Positions 10,437 through 20,046 of a stretch of 64,000 bases of DNA are shown in pieces. The DNA comes from CALCMJ01 sp964475415 (GTDB lineage Bacteria > Bacteroidota > Bacteroidia > Chitinophagales > Saprospiraceae). The stretch is taken from positions 124,001-188,000 of the forward strand of contig CAYYWZ010000001.1 of NCBI GenBank assembly GCA_964475415.1, in the 5' to 3' direction. Below the pieces are notes generated by a model. It saw nothing but the letters and a program-made list of their open reading frames with translations, did not search any database and was not told where the DNA came from. The first letter of the stretch is position 1. The number at the start of each line of letters is the position of its first letter. A program made the translations under genes and the position numbers.

Positions 10437-10481
10437 ATTTTATTTTTAATAAAATCTCTCTCTTCAATAAATAAATGGTTA

Positions 10482-11585
10482 TTAATTCTTACTGAATACC
10501 CTTATATAATCTACTCTCATCCGTTGAGGGAAAACTGTAGTATCATCAGGACTTCCCGGGAAGTTACCTCCTACCGCTACATTCATTATATGATAGAATG
10601 GATTTTGAAATTCAGATTTTGCTGCACTTGATATTTCTAATGTGTGATACATTATGTCATTTATATACCAGCAGATCTCTTGCTCATCCCAGATAATAGA
10701 AAAAACATGAAACTCATCAGCTAAAGTACCTGTACTCAAGCTATAGGTTCTTGGATTATCTCTAACTCCATTTTCATCCCAGAATGCATTTGCAGATACA
10801 ACTTTTTCTCTTCCTAGCCCTCCTATCATTTCCATGATATCTATTTCACCACATTTAGGCCATCCTACTGTAGGCTGATTTGTACCTAACATCCATAGTG
10901 CAGGCCATAACCCTTGCCCCTCTGGCATGATAGCTCGTATGTCTACTCTGCCAAAATGTGTTGCTTGTTTTCCTCTCGTTACGATTTTTCCTGAGGTATA
11001 ATTTTTTCCTCCGAATTGTTCTTCCTTAGCTTCTATTGTAAGCAAGCCATCTTGAACAATTACATTTTCTGTTCTATAATACTCTAACTCATTATTTCCC
11101 CATCCACATAGATTAGGACATCCATCACCTATATCATATCCCCATATATCTGTATTAAGAGCGCTGCCATTAAATTCATCATTCCAGACAAGCTCCATGC
11201 CTTCGTATTCTATAGGGGTAGAATATCCAGCACCTATATCTACTGGACTATCAGCAGAGACTAGTACTCTTTTGTCTTCTGACATATATCTACCGGATGG
11301 ACCATAAGCTCTTACTTCTATTGTATAGGCCCCTGAGGTGGTATACGTATACTCATAAGTTCCACTATCGCTTATGAATGGATCGTCGTTTCCGTCATCC
11401 ATAAAGAAATGGTAACTCGTAGCATTATCAGCATTAGCACTAACAACTACAACACCAGAATCATTATCATAGGTTAGTACATCTAGTTGTAAATTTGCGG
11501 GGTCTTGACTGTTAGTTGTTGGTTCATCACTTCCACATGAAACTAAAAGAAAGCTGAATAAAAAAAGATATATATGCTTTGTCAT
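10482..11585 (-). CDS. GH16 endo-beta-1,3-glucanase (laminarinase-like) with N-terminal PKD-like domain
   Basis: Endo-acting glucanase that cuts beta-1,3- or mixed-linkage glucan, probably on the cell surface. A lipoprotein signal (FLLVSCGSDEP) is followed by a PKD-like beta-sandwich near 30-110 and then the GH16 domain (about 120-367). The catalytic motif is GEIDIMEMIG with nucleophile Glu247, Asp249 and acid/base Glu252; the extra Met (ExDxME form) is the laminarinase and lichenase-like pattern. Trp-rich substrate-cleft segments (LVWNDEFNG, GLWPALWMLG) are present. It is the second gene of the operon, between the PKD lipoprotein and susC, with a hairpin upstream of it. Family is certain; preference for laminarin over other beta-glucans is a strong inference. 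Confidence 0.94.
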   Translation of the reverse strand: MTKHIYLFLFSFLLVSCGSDEPTTNSQDPANLQLDVLTYDNDSGVVVVSANADNATSYHFFMDDGNDDPFISDSGTYEYTYTTSGAYTIEVRAYGPSGRYMSEDKRVLVSADSPVDIGAGYSTPIEYEGMELVWNDEFNGSALNTDIWGYDIGDGCPNLCGWGNNELEYYRTENVIVQDGLLTIEAKEEQFGGKNYTSGKIVTRGKQATHFGRVDIRAIMPEGQGLWPALWMLGTNQPTVGWPKCGEIDIMEMIGGLGREKVVSANAFWDENGVRDNPRTYSLSTGTLADEFHVFSIIWDEQEICWYINDIMYHTLEISSAAKSEFQNPFYHIMNVAVGGNFPGSPDDTTVFPQRMRVDYIRVFSKN

Positions 11586-11616
11586 AGTATAATAAATTTA
11601 TAAGCTTAAAAAGTAA

Positions 11617-11646
11617 AGAGAAGGTGCCTGATAGGCACCTTTCTCT
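11617..11646 (-). other. Intercistronic hairpin between PKD lipoprotein and GH16 genes
   Basis: AGGTGCCT-GAT-AGGCACCT forms a perfect 8-bp stem. It extends by a further AGAGA/TCTCT pairing with a one-base bulge. On the transcribed minus strand it is followed by TTACTTTTTAAG, a weak T-rich tail. It lies inside the operon, so it may act as a partial terminator or an mRNA-stabilising hairpin that raises the first gene's output over the rest. Confidence 0.65.
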
Positions 11647-11667
11647 TACCGTATATTATATTTATAC

Positions 11668-13383
11668 TTATTCAGAAATAAGTGTAAAAGTCCAATAGGC
11701 TCCACCCATAGAACCTTCACTAATATCTACAGTTAATCTCATGATTTCTTTTTCACCATCATCGATATAATCTAATACTTCATATCTAACAGATCCATTT
11801 TCAGTAGGAGGACCAGCTGCATATTCACCGCCATTAAACGCCTTTGGTAATCCTATAAATGCTCCAGTTCCTGTTACGGTAACAAAGTTAACTTCTCCTT
11901 CTTCTACTACGAAAGCATGCTCACCTGGACCCCATGCAGCAGTTTCGGCTGGCAATGCAACATCATCAACACATCCGTCTGGATCTATGCCCATATAAGG
12001 CTCGCCCCATAAGTCTCCGTTTGTTGCATATACAAATTTTCCATCTACTCCAAACGTATAGGTATCATCAAAAGTACAAGCTCTATCCATTACATCTTCT
12101 TCCGTTGTGGAAAACCATTCTCCAGACCCTTTAAAAGGTCCTACAGAAAGTGCTCCTGCGCCAGGATTTAATCTCCAAGACTTCATATCATCTCCAGTTA
12201 TAGTAGATGCAGAAAAAACAGAGTTGTTTGAGATTACAATATTTACCATGCTTGTGCTACTTCCGTTAGCATTAGTTGCTGTTAGAACTACATCATACGA
12301 TCCATCAGAAGCATAAGTATGAGTAGGAGATATATCTGTTGACATATTACTATCACCAAAATCCCATAAGTAAGAATCAGCATTTACAGAACTGTTTTCA
12401 AACATTACTGTATTTCCATCTACTGTGTGAGAAAAACTAGTAGTAGGTGCCGCTCCAGGTAATTCTGGCTCTGTAGTAGGATCATCATAACTTACTAGAG
12501 AAAACTGCCAGTATCCTCCTGGTATAGATGTTTCTAATACCAGTTTATCTACCGGTCCATCTGTTTCTAAAGATGTTATTCTATAGGTTACTGAAGGTTG
12601 TGGTACGGTAACTTCAGAAGATGTCGCTGCCTTAGGAAGTCCTACATGAGCTCCTAGTCCATTTAATGTTAATGTCATCGCTTGTGGGTCAAAATCGTAT
12701 GTAAATGTTCCTGCACCCCATGGCAATAAATCTTCACCACCTGGACCTACCATTAGTGAAGCATCTGTATCATCTATACACTGTCCTTCTACATCTGCAT
12801 TCCACGTACCAAAATCAGCAAATACTTCTCCATTTGTGTTATAAGTAAATCCTCCATCTATGTCAAAAATATATTCCTCTTCCATAAGGCAAGGTCTAGA
12901 TCCTATAGGATCATTCAGACCAAAAGCCCACCAAATTTCAGTTTTCGTCTCTGGACCTACAAGTAAAGGATATTCCTCATCCGCTACATTTCTTGATAAT
13001 TTCCACACTTTAGAAGATTCTCCTGTCAAATCTCTAGCTGCTTCATTAGGATCTGTTATAGTTACAGTTTTTGTAGAAGTCCTTGAATCAAAAGCGTTAA
13101 TCGCTGTTAGAACTACATCGTACTCTCCACCTCCTGCATAAGTATGGGATGGTGCTTCCAATGTAGAGTTTTCTCCATCACCAAAATCCCATGAATAAGA
13201 AGTGGCATTATCAGAGAAGTTCTGAAAATTTACTGTTAAAAAATCATTAGCATCTACCTCAAATTGGAAACTAGAGATAGGTGAGTCACCTGTTGGTGGC
13301 GTATCTGGTTCGTCATCTCCACATGAAACCATTAAAAACAAGCCAAATAGGCACATAAGAAGTTTAGTATTCATAATTTTCAT
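11668..13383 (-). CDS. Tandem-PKD surface lipoprotein, probable glucan-binding protein
   Basis: First gene of the glucan operon. A lipoprotein signal (FLMVSCGDDEPDTPP) precedes two copies of the same two-part unit. PKD domain 1 (about 35-110, SYSWDFGDGENS) is followed by a roughly 170-residue beta-rich domain. PKD domain 2 (about 305-385, SYLWDFGDSNMS) is followed by a homologous domain that ends the protein. The second domains share an SxKxWxL/SWRL start, a Cys-containing YxFxxDGxFxYxTNGxxx core, GTGAxxGLPKA and a final YWxFxLxS. Proteins of this design in marine Bacteroidota laminarin loci act as surface glycan-binding proteins; that role is inferred here from context. It has no recognised catalytic domain. 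Confidence 0.88.
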   Translation of the reverse strand: MKIMNTKLLMCLFGLFLMVSCGDDEPDTPPTGDSPISSFQFEVDANDFLTVNFQNFSDNATSYSWDFGDGENSTLEAPSHTYAGGGEYDVVLTAINAFDSRTSTKTVTITDPNEAARDLTGESSKVWKLSRNVADEEYPLLVGPETKTEIWWAFGLNDPIGSRPCLMEEEYIFDIDGGFTYNTNGEVFADFGTWNADVEGQCIDDTDASLMVGPGGEDLLPWGAGTFTYDFDPQAMTLTLNGLGAHVGLPKAATSSEVTVPQPSVTYRITSLETDGPVDKLVLETSIPGGYWQFSLVSYDDPTTEPELPGAAPTTSFSHTVDGNTVMFENSSVNADSYLWDFGDSNMSTDISPTHTYASDGSYDVVLTATNANGSSTSMVNIVISNNSVFSASTITGDDMKSWRLNPGAGALSVGPFKGSGEWFSTTEEDVMDRACTFDDTYTFGVDGKFVYATNGDLWGEPYMGIDPDGCVDDVALPAETAAWGPGEHAFVVEEGEVNFVTVTGTGAFIGLPKAFNGGEYAAGPPTENGSVRYEVLDYIDDGEKEIMRLTVDISEGSMGGAYWTFTLISE

Positions 13384-13465
13384 TTTACATTTTTTTATTC
13401 TGTGAAATAAGTCGAATTAAATGGTTGATTCCGACATCGTAAATAATTTAAAAATAATATTGTTT

Positions 13466-13500
13466 CAAACCTACTGCTTAGAATGTTATATATTTGCAAA
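13466..13500 (-). promoter_or_regulatory. Promoter of the glucan-utilization operon
   Basis: On the minus strand TAGGTTTG (plus-strand CAAACCTA, 13466-13473) fits the Bacteroidota -7 consensus TAnnTTTG exactly. A TTTG candidate -33 element lies at 13497-13500, with a 23-bp spacer, slightly longer than usual. Transcription would start near 13461 and leave a leader of about 78 nt before the first gene. It overlaps the divergent promoter. Confidence 0.5.
13489..13496 (+). promoter_or_regulatory. -7 element of the regulator gene promoter
   Basis: TATATTTG is a perfect TAnnTTTG match, placed about 85 bp before the chosen ATG at 13581. A weak TTTC lies at a 22-bp spacing as a -33 candidate. It overlaps the -33 region proposed for the divergent operon, so the two promoters would compete or be co-regulated. 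Confidence 0.5.
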
Positions 13501-13580
13501 AAACACTACATCATCAATACATCATTGCCGACATATCGCTACATCTCATATTCATCACACCTTTAACTAAAAGTAAGCTA

Positions 13581-16427
13581 ATGTGCAGTATTACTAAGGT
13601 ATTCGGTATTTGTTCACTTTTATGGCTACCTATTTTATGTATTTCTCAAGATTATATTCTAGGTACACCAAATGTCGTGAACCACACATCAGAATCATAC
13701 GGTGCAGGAAATCAAAATTGGGATGCAAATTATAAGAATGGTCAAATATTTTTTGCCAACAATGGTGGCCTATTGAGTTATAATGGTATCAACTGGGACA
13801 CAAGAGGCATGGCCAATAACACTATCGTGAGATCTGTAGCTATCTCCTCAGATAATAGAATATATTCTGGGGCTCAAAACGAAATTGGTGTTTTCAAGCA
13901 TAACGAAAACGGCATATTAGAATACACTAATCTACTAGCTAAATTTAGAGAACAAATAGATGATATTTCTGAAGTCTGGGATATTGAAATTTTATCTGAT
14001 AAGCTATATTTTACTACTGATAATCATGTGAACTGCTATTATAATGATAAGATTACTCGCTATGGTCGCAATTCCATTATAACTAATATGAATAAGCTAG
14101 GTGACGAAATATGGTACCATTCTAGCGATGAAGGTATTTATATCATTAAAGACACAACAGAAAGATTCCTAGCTGGAAGCGAATTTCTAAATAACCTTAA
14201 GGTTATAGAAATGCTTAGAGTAAATCCCAACATGGTCTACATTGTGACAGAAAAGAACGGTATTTTCACATATAATGGATCTAGCTTCAGCCCATGGGAT
14301 AATAATGCCTCAAACTACCTAAAAGAAAAAAGAACAACCAGTGCATATTATGATCCCGATCACGGTTTATTCATCGGAACTTACATAGGAGGATTAGTAA
14401 GTTTCTCTAACGAAGGACTTGTCAAACTAATGCTCAACAAACAAAATGGTCTTCAAAGCAACTCGATCAATTGTATGACCATCACACCTAATGGGGTCCT
14501 ATGGGTAGGAACGAACAAGGGAATAGACGAAATAGATCTAGCTGCTAATCAGAACAGGTTCTTTCCAGACGGAGATCTAGAAGGTGCAGTATATGACATT
14601 GACATATGGAATAAAAAGTTTTTCTTTAGTACTTCTAATGGGCTATACTCCATAGATGAAAAATCATATTACAATCCTCTAGAAGGCAAGAATTATCAAC
14701 TAATTCCCGGCACACTAGGTCAGACCTGGTCTACAGATATTATAGATGGTCAGTTGTATTGTGCTCATCACGAAGGGCCAATGAAAATAACTAAGAACCT
14801 AATAGGAGAAAAAATATCTCAAGAAACAGGTGCCTGGCAATTTGTACGGCTATCAGAAAAGCTAGTAGCTATAGGCAGCTATTATGGTGTAAGCCTCTAT
14901 ACTATCAATGAGAATAAATCTCTAAGCTTCAAAAGAAAAATTACGAGCTTAAATGAGTCCTCAAGAATTATGGTATATGATGAAAACAAATACTTGTGGG
15001 TTTCTCATCCCTACAAAAATGTCTACAGAATTTCTTTTTCTGATGATTATAATAGTGAGACCATAAAAGTTTACACAGGCAAGGATGGGTTCCAAAGAGA
15101 GGATAGAAACTATGTATTCGATATCAATGACTTATGTTATCTAACGAACGCATCTGGAATATATAAATACAATAGTAGTACAGATAGATTCGAGAAAGAT
15201 AAGTTACTGAACGACGAGTTCGATGCGCAAGACCATGTCAGACGTATCATCCAGCAAGACATGAATATCTGGTGTATTTCTGATCATCACACAACACAAT
15301 TTCAAATTGTAAATGAAGGCCTAGAACGAAGTCTAAAAAGAAAGGATCTGAAAAATATAAATACAGGGCGAACCTATATAGGTGGTTTTGAAGAATTGTT
15401 TCCTTATAATGAAAATACAGTATTCTTATCCAGTAAAGATGGCGCTGTAGAGTATAAGATGAATACTAGTCGATCTCCTGAACTCAAAGTTTCTATTAAG
15501 TCTATAAGTCTTCCTATGCAGAATGATAGTATTGTATATGGTGGTTATGGAAGCCTTCCCAACTTAGAATTAGAGCAAAACGAAAATGCTATAAGAATTA
15601 ACTTTCACACAGAATACGCAAACAGTCATAGGCCTGCTCTATATAGTTTTATACTTTTGGAAAATGATGAAGAATGGTCTATGTGGAGCACTACAACAAC
15701 TAAGGATTATACAAATTTAGAGGGTGGCAACTATGAGTTTCTCGTGCGAGCAACAGCTGCTGATGGTCAGATCAGTGAGGTAGAAAGTCTTAAATTTTCT
15801 ATAGCTCATCCATGGTACAATTCTTTTCTTGCTAGGTTATTATTAGCGCTTATCGTCTTACTTATCTTACTTGCTATATTTCTTATCCCTAGGAAAAAAT
15901 ATAAAGCAAATACAGCTATACTAGAAGCCGAGAGAAAGAAAACCATAGAAGAGATGGAACGTGTAAAAAAGGAAAAGCTGCTCAGTGAGATAAAGTTTAA
16001 AAATAAAGAGCTTGCAAGTTCTACCTTACATCTCCTTCAAAAAAACCAAACACTTACAACACTAAGAGTTAGGTTCGATGATCTCAATAGTAAAATCAAA
16101 AATCCAGAAGTAAAAAAAGAGCTTAATAATATCTTATCTATATTTAGATCGGATCTTAGAGAGGATGAAGATTGGGATAAGTTTAGTTTTTACTTTGATG
16201 AGGTACACCAAGATTTTCTTAAGAAGCTAAAAAATAAATATCCTCAGCTCTCCGCTAATGACCAAAAATTATGTGCTTATCTCAAGATGAATCTCTCTAC
16301 TAAAGAGATCGCTCCGCTGCTCAATATTTCTATCAGAGGCGTAGAAATAAGTAGATATAGACTTAGAAAAAAACTAAATCTAGAAAGAACACAAGTACTC
16401 AATGATTTTTTAAATCAGGAGTTTTAA
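13581..16427 (+). CDS. Membrane-spanning regulator: beta-propeller/triple-Tyr sensor with LuxR-type HTH
   Basis: One-component transcription regulator likely to control the divergent glucan operon. I start at ATG 13581, which begins a signal peptide or membrane segment (SLLWLPILCISQ); the TTG 87 bp upstream would overlap the promoter. The periplasmic part (about 25-740) has propeller repeats of the two-component regulator type (GLLSYNG, GVLWVGTNKG) and a triple-tyrosine (Y_Y_Y) domain near 650-735. One membrane helix lies near 748-770, followed by a coiled coil (about 775-860). The C-terminal LuxR-like helix-turn-helix is near 888-945 (LSANDQKLCAYLKMNLSTKE, then IAPLLNIS). It has no kinase or receiver domain, so signal passes directly through the membrane. 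It ends 3 bp from the convergent transglycosylase gene. Confidence 0.88.
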   Translation: MCSITKVFGICSLLWLPILCISQDYILGTPNVVNHTSESYGAGNQNWDANYKNGQIFFANNGGLLSYNGINWDTRGMANNTIVRSVAISSDNRIYSGAQNEIGVFKHNENGILEYTNLLAKFREQIDDISEVWDIEILSDKLYFTTDNHVNCYYNDKITRYGRNSIITNMNKLGDEIWYHSSDEGIYIIKDTTERFLAGSEFLNNLKVIEMLRVNPNMVYIVTEKNGIFTYNGSSFSPWDNNASNYLKEKRTTSAYYDPDHGLFIGTYIGGLVSFSNEGLVKLMLNKQNGLQSNSINCMTITPNGVLWVGTNKGIDEIDLAANQNRFFPDGDLEGAVYDIDIWNKKFFFSTSNGLYSIDEKSYYNPLEGKNYQLIPGTLGQTWSTDIIDGQLYCAHHEGPMKITKNLIGEKISQETGAWQFVRLSEKLVAIGSYYGVSLYTINENKSLSFKRKITSLNESSRIMVYDENKYLWVSHPYKNVYRISFSDDYNSETIKVYTGKDGFQREDRNYVFDINDLCYLTNASGIYKYNSSTDRFEKDKLLNDEFDAQDHVRRIIQQDMNIWCISDHHTTQFQIVNEGLERSLKRKDLKNINTGRTYIGGFEELFPYNENTVFLSSKDGAVEYKMNTSRSPELKVSIKSISLPMQNDSIVYGGYGSLPNLELEQNENAIRINFHTEYANSHRPALYSFILLENDEEWSMWSTTTTKDYTNLEGGNYEFLVRATAADGQISEVESLKFSIAHPWYNSFLARLLLALIVLLILLAIFLIPRKKYKANTAILEAERKKTIEEMERVKKEKLLSEIKFKNKELASSTLHLLQKNQTLTTLRVRFDDLNSKIKNPEVKKELNNILSIFRSDLREDEDWDKFSFYFDEVHQDFLKKLKNKYPQLSANDQKLCAYLKMNLSTKEIAPLLNISIRGVEISRYRLRKKLNLERTQVLNDFLNQEF

Positions 16428-16430
16428 AGC

Positions 16431-17327
16431 CTATCTCGGTATATGGAAATAATATGTATTATTCTTAACCGTAAGCTCATTTTTTCGCAACCATGGATTA
16501 TAGTATTTTAACATCCTATAGGACAATCCATTTTCTTCAGCATACTTACTGAGGTTAGGTATGCTTCTATCGATTTTCACTTTGTAGGTTTCGTCCACAG
16601 GAACATATAAGTCTTCATGATCTATGTAAAAACCAAAATCACTAGGCGTTTCCATAATCTCCTTTATAGCTATAAGTCTAAAAACATATGCAGCTGTCTC
16701 CTTGTTAAGATTAAGATCGTAGTAATTATCTTCTTCTTGTCTTTTTAGAATTTTAGCGTAACTAGTTGGTCCTATATTATAAGCTGCTGCTGCATTGGTC
16801 CATGTACCAAAACGTCTCTTTAGATACTTGAGATACTTACTTGCTGCAAGTGTAGATTTCTCTACATGATATCGCTCGTCTACTTCATCATATATTTCCA
16901 ATCCATATTCCTTAGCAGCTAGTTTTCTGAACTGCCAGAATCCTACAGCACTAGCGGAAGAAACAGCATTTTCTAGGCCACTCTCTGCTACCGCTAGATA
17001 CTTAAAATCTTCTGGCACACCCTGCTCAGCAAGCACTCTTTCTATAGTAGGAAAATATTTATTAGCTCGCTTAAGATATAATAAAGTACTGGAGTGCCAG
17101 TAAGCGTTCTTAAGTAGCTGTTTATCTATTCTCTCTTTGCAATCTCTGTTGAGCGGCATCAATTCTCCTGCCCAGTCAAATTGTCTAGTATGCTTTATAG
17201 CTTTTACAGTCTGAGGCAATTGAACGTATGCTTCTATAGGGGCGTCGTCAATAGATTTGTTAGCTATCATAAAACCAGCACAAAATACGAGCGCAAATAA
17301 AAAACTGAAGAGAGCTATATTTTTCAT
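16431..17327 (-). CDS. Lytic transglycosylase, MltD-like SLT domain
   Basis: Peptidoglycan lyase that cleaves glycan strands to give 1,6-anhydro ends. An N-terminal hydrophobic signal or anchor (1-22) is followed by an SLT (goose-lysozyme-like) domain near 95-225. Catalytic Glu115 is in FKYLAVAESGLEN. The conserved SAVGFWQF, TLAASKYLKYLKRRFGTW and AAAAYNIGP motifs follow. The last 60 residues resemble a single degenerate LysM-type module rather than the multiple LysMs of classic MltD. At 298 residues it is shorter than E. coli MltD and matches the short Bacteroidota form. It follows the DUF4837 gene after 142 bp on the same strand. Confidence 0.9.
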   Translation of the reverse strand: MKNIALFSFLFALVFCAGFMIANKSIDDAPIEAYVQLPQTVKAIKHTRQFDWAGELMPLNRDCKERIDKQLLKNAYWHSSTLLYLKRANKYFPTIERVLAEQGVPEDFKYLAVAESGLENAVSSASAVGFWQFRKLAAKEYGLEIYDEVDERYHVEKSTLAASKYLKYLKRRFGTWTNAAAAYNIGPTSYAKILKRQEEDNYYDLNLNKETAAYVFRLIAIKEIMETPSDFGFYIDHEDLYVPVDETYKVKIDRSIPNLSKYAEENGLSYRMLKYYNPWLRKNELTVKNNTYYFHIPR

Positions 17328-17469
17328 ATAATATTTATTGTAATCTGTACCATCTTAGTACATAAATAGAATTATAACGGAAAATTACTCAAAATGTGAT
17401 AGAGAAACAATATATTAAATAAATTAATAATATGTTTGTTTCCTGATAGGTGTCTAGTTCGCTATTCAT

Positions 17470-18642
17470 TTACTCGGAAGATCCAGATGCTACAGCTGAC
17501 GGTTTGATAGAATTTACAAGAAAATCTAACTGTTGTATAAAGTCTCTTTTGGCCTTTCCTGGCGCATATACAAAGGCGTAAGCAGAGATCAATTCGTTCG
17601 TACCCTTGTTATGCATCAGATAAGCTACAAAAGGACCACCCATGAAATCTGAGGTCATTTCCCATACGCCTCTTATTTCTTTGGTATACATCCCATTTAT
17701 AGTTTCTGTATACTCGAACACCGGAAAATCTTTGTCATTGGTTCTCATATAAGAACCTTCAGTGGCGCTTGTTACCTTTGTCTTACCGAAGGTTTCTATT
17801 CTACTCAGAAGTGCCTCTTTGCTAAACTGTTCTTCTCCTGTGTAAGGCATTTTAGAAATTGCTAGATTAAGTATCGCTATATCTGTATCCTTTCTTAGCC
17901 ATATAAAGTTTTCTTCTTTGATCTCTTCTGCGATCTGGTAGTCCTGTGGCAACTTCAGATCTATACCATAATTATAGAGAATATCTTCACTAAGACCTTT
18001 ATTGAAATTCGTAGCAAATACCTGTGATTCCAGCATTTTCTTATCATGCTCGTTTATTCTTTTAGAAATGGCGGGGAACGATTGTCTTATAGTCTTAGAG
18101 AGATCTTCCTTACCATTAGCGAAAAGATATACTAGCAATTGGCCATTAGCCCACTTATTCTTACCGATAGATGTGCCTAGTTTATTTTCACTTTTAGCCT
18201 TTGTAAACTTCTCTTCTCCTAGGTCTTCTCTGACCATCTTGGTAACAGGTGATTCCATATCTGATAGGTCAGCCACAATGGCATAGGTACGTAAGCCTCT
18301 TCTAAGGGGTTGATTTTCTATCTCAGCAGCATTGAAGTGTCTAAGATTAAACGTGCTTTCTGGTGTAGGCATTATCGGATAAGGACTCTCTAGATAATAG
18401 CGTATGGTATCACCTATATCTCCATCCCACATTTCATCATCCGCTATAACAAGAATATCGTTCATCTTGCCCAAAGCCATTTTTCTAGCTTCTAAGCTAC
18501 TAGCAACATCACTATTACAAGCGAGCATAGTAATGGAAATCACTATGAAACAAGAAAAATAATGTAATATGGATTTTAGCGTTTCTTTTTTCAAAATATC
18601 ATTTTTACACTTACTTCTATAAAAATACATATTTATAGCCAT
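17470..18642 (-). CDS. DUF4837 family lipoprotein
   Basis: Recognised as the Bacteroidota family DUF4837, whose function is unknown. An unusually long, basic N-terminus (about 25 residues) precedes a hydrophobic stretch that ends in the lipobox TMLACNS. ATG codons are present at 18642 and four codons later; neither gives a compact signal peptide, so the true start is uncertain. The family core follows: GKMNDILVIADDEMWDGDIG, then PTPESTFNLRHF, a central FIWLRKDTDIAILN, and a C-terminal VRGVWEM-like segment. It lies between MoxR and the transglycosylase on the same strand. Confidence 0.8.
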   Translation of the reverse strand: MAINMYFYRSKCKNDILKKETLKSILHYFSCFIVISITMLACNSDVASSLEARKMALGKMNDILVIADDEMWDGDIGDTIRYYLESPYPIMPTPESTFNLRHFNAAEIENQPLRRGLRTYAIVADLSDMESPVTKMVREDLGEEKFTKAKSENKLGTSIGKNKWANGQLLVYLFANGKEDLSKTIRQSFPAISKRINEHDKKMLESQVFATNFNKGLSEDILYNYGIDLKLPQDYQIAEEIKEENFIWLRKDTDIAILNLAISKMPYTGEEQFSKEALLSRIETFGKTKVTSATEGSYMRTNDKDFPVFEYTETINGMYTKEIRGVWEMTSDFMGGPFVAYLMHNKGTNELISAYAFVYAPGKAKRDFIQQLDFLVNSIKPSAVASGSSE

Positions 18643-18797
18643 TGTATAGAACCTAGTCTATAAGAATTATTCTGAATACAATTTGACATGAACATATATA
18701 GAATGTAAAATAACTTATCATACAAAAGATGATTATACAAGCTATAATGGTGCAAGCTTACATCTATAAATACAAATTATACTAAAAAATGATCAGG

Positions 18798-19769
18798 CTA
18801 TAATATGCTCTTAATGATATCTTCTATAGAAATACCCTCAGCTTCCGCTTTATAATTACGTACAACTCTGTGTCTAAGAACGTAATTAGCTACTGCGTGA
18901 ATATCCTCAATATCTGGAGAGTATTTGCCCTGAATTGCAGCATGAGTCTTAGCTCCTAGTATCAGGTATTGTGATGCTCTAGGCCCAGCTCCCCAAGAGA
19001 TATAATTGTTTACTTTGTCGGTTGCCAGTGGTGTATTAGGTCTAGTTTTAGAGGCTAAAGCTACTCCATATTCTAGCACATTATCTGCTATAGGCATCTT
19101 TCTAACTAATTGCTGAAAACCCATAATTTGCTCTGCAGTCAATATGTTCTTTAGATCATGTTTTTTATTAGCCGTCGTAGATTTTACAACCTGAATCTCT
19201 TCTTCATAACTAGGATAATCCAAAGTTATATTAAACATAAATCTATCGAGTTGTGCTTCCGGTAAAGGATACGTTCCTTCCTGCTCTATAGGATTCTGAG
19301 TAGCTAATACAAAAAATGGATTAGGCAATAAGTGTCGTTGTCCACTGACTGTCACAGATCGTTCTTGCATGGCTTCTAACAAGGCAGCTTGTGTCTTAGG
19401 TGGCGTCCTATTGATCTCATCTGCCAATACTATATTAGAAAATAGTGGTCCCTTATTAAACTTAAATGATCTACTCTCATCTAAGATTTCTGAACCCATA
19501 ATATCAGAAGGCATAAGGTCAGGTGTAAATTGTATACGCTTGAACCCTAGATCTAGCACTTGAGATATGGTACTTACTAACAAAGTTTTGGCCAATCCTG
19601 GCACACCTACTAAGAGGCTATGCCCATTAGCAAAAAGGGAGATAATCACCGTTTTTACGACTTCATCCTGTCCTACAATAACTTTCCCTATTTCCGATTT
19701 AAGATCTTTATATGATTCTGCTAAAGCATCTATAGCTTGTACATCGGATTTATGTTGCGTTTCACTCAT
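18798..19769 (-). CDS. MoxR-family AAA+ ATPase
   Basis: Chaperone-like ATPase of the MoxR/RavA class, thought to remodel or assemble partner proteins, often VWA-domain proteins. Walker A is GVPGLAKT (55-62). Walker B is VLADE (114-118) with the following INRTPPKTQAALLEAMQE sensor segment. The ATQNPIEQEGTYPLPEAQLD motif is a MoxR hallmark, and a C-terminal lid domain follows. The 323-residue length is typical. The usual DUF58 and VWA partners are not downstream; the next gene on the strand, 155 bp away, is the DUF4837 lipoprotein. ATG 19769 is a clear start. Confidence 0.94.
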   Translation of the reverse strand: MSETQHKSDVQAIDALAESYKDLKSEIGKVIVGQDEVVKTVIISLFANGHSLLVGVPGLAKTLLVSTISQVLDLGFKRIQFTPDLMPSDIMGSEILDESRSFKFNKGPLFSNIVLADEINRTPPKTQAALLEAMQERSVTVSGQRHLLPNPFFVLATQNPIEQEGTYPLPEAQLDRFMFNITLDYPSYEEEIQVVKSTTANKKHDLKNILTAEQIMGFQQLVRKMPIADNVLEYGVALASKTRPNTPLATDKVNNYISWGAGPRASQYLILGAKTHAAIQGKYSPDIEDIHAVANYVLRHRVVRNYKAEAEGISIEDIIKSIL

Positions 19770-20046
19770 TATTTCTTCCTATTATTCCGCTAAAATATAA
19801 AATAACTGATTAGATACCATTGTTTAACGATGCTATTGCTGTTAATGTTTTAATAAAGCCATTTCAGTGGAAGTTGCACTTCATAGAATATCATAGGCAG
19901 GTCTTTACATTATAATTTTCTATACTCCGATCTGCATTCTATCTTGCTTTAAGGCTTGTACATCTATATTAGCAGGTAAACTATCCTATTGCTGAACTAA
20001 CTAAACTGATATTCCGTTATTATTATAATTGCATAGTTAACAGATA

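Noticed and set aside
13494..13580. TTG-started extension of the membrane regulator
   Set aside because: It overlaps the promoter -7 element, and the real signal peptide begins at ATG 13581.
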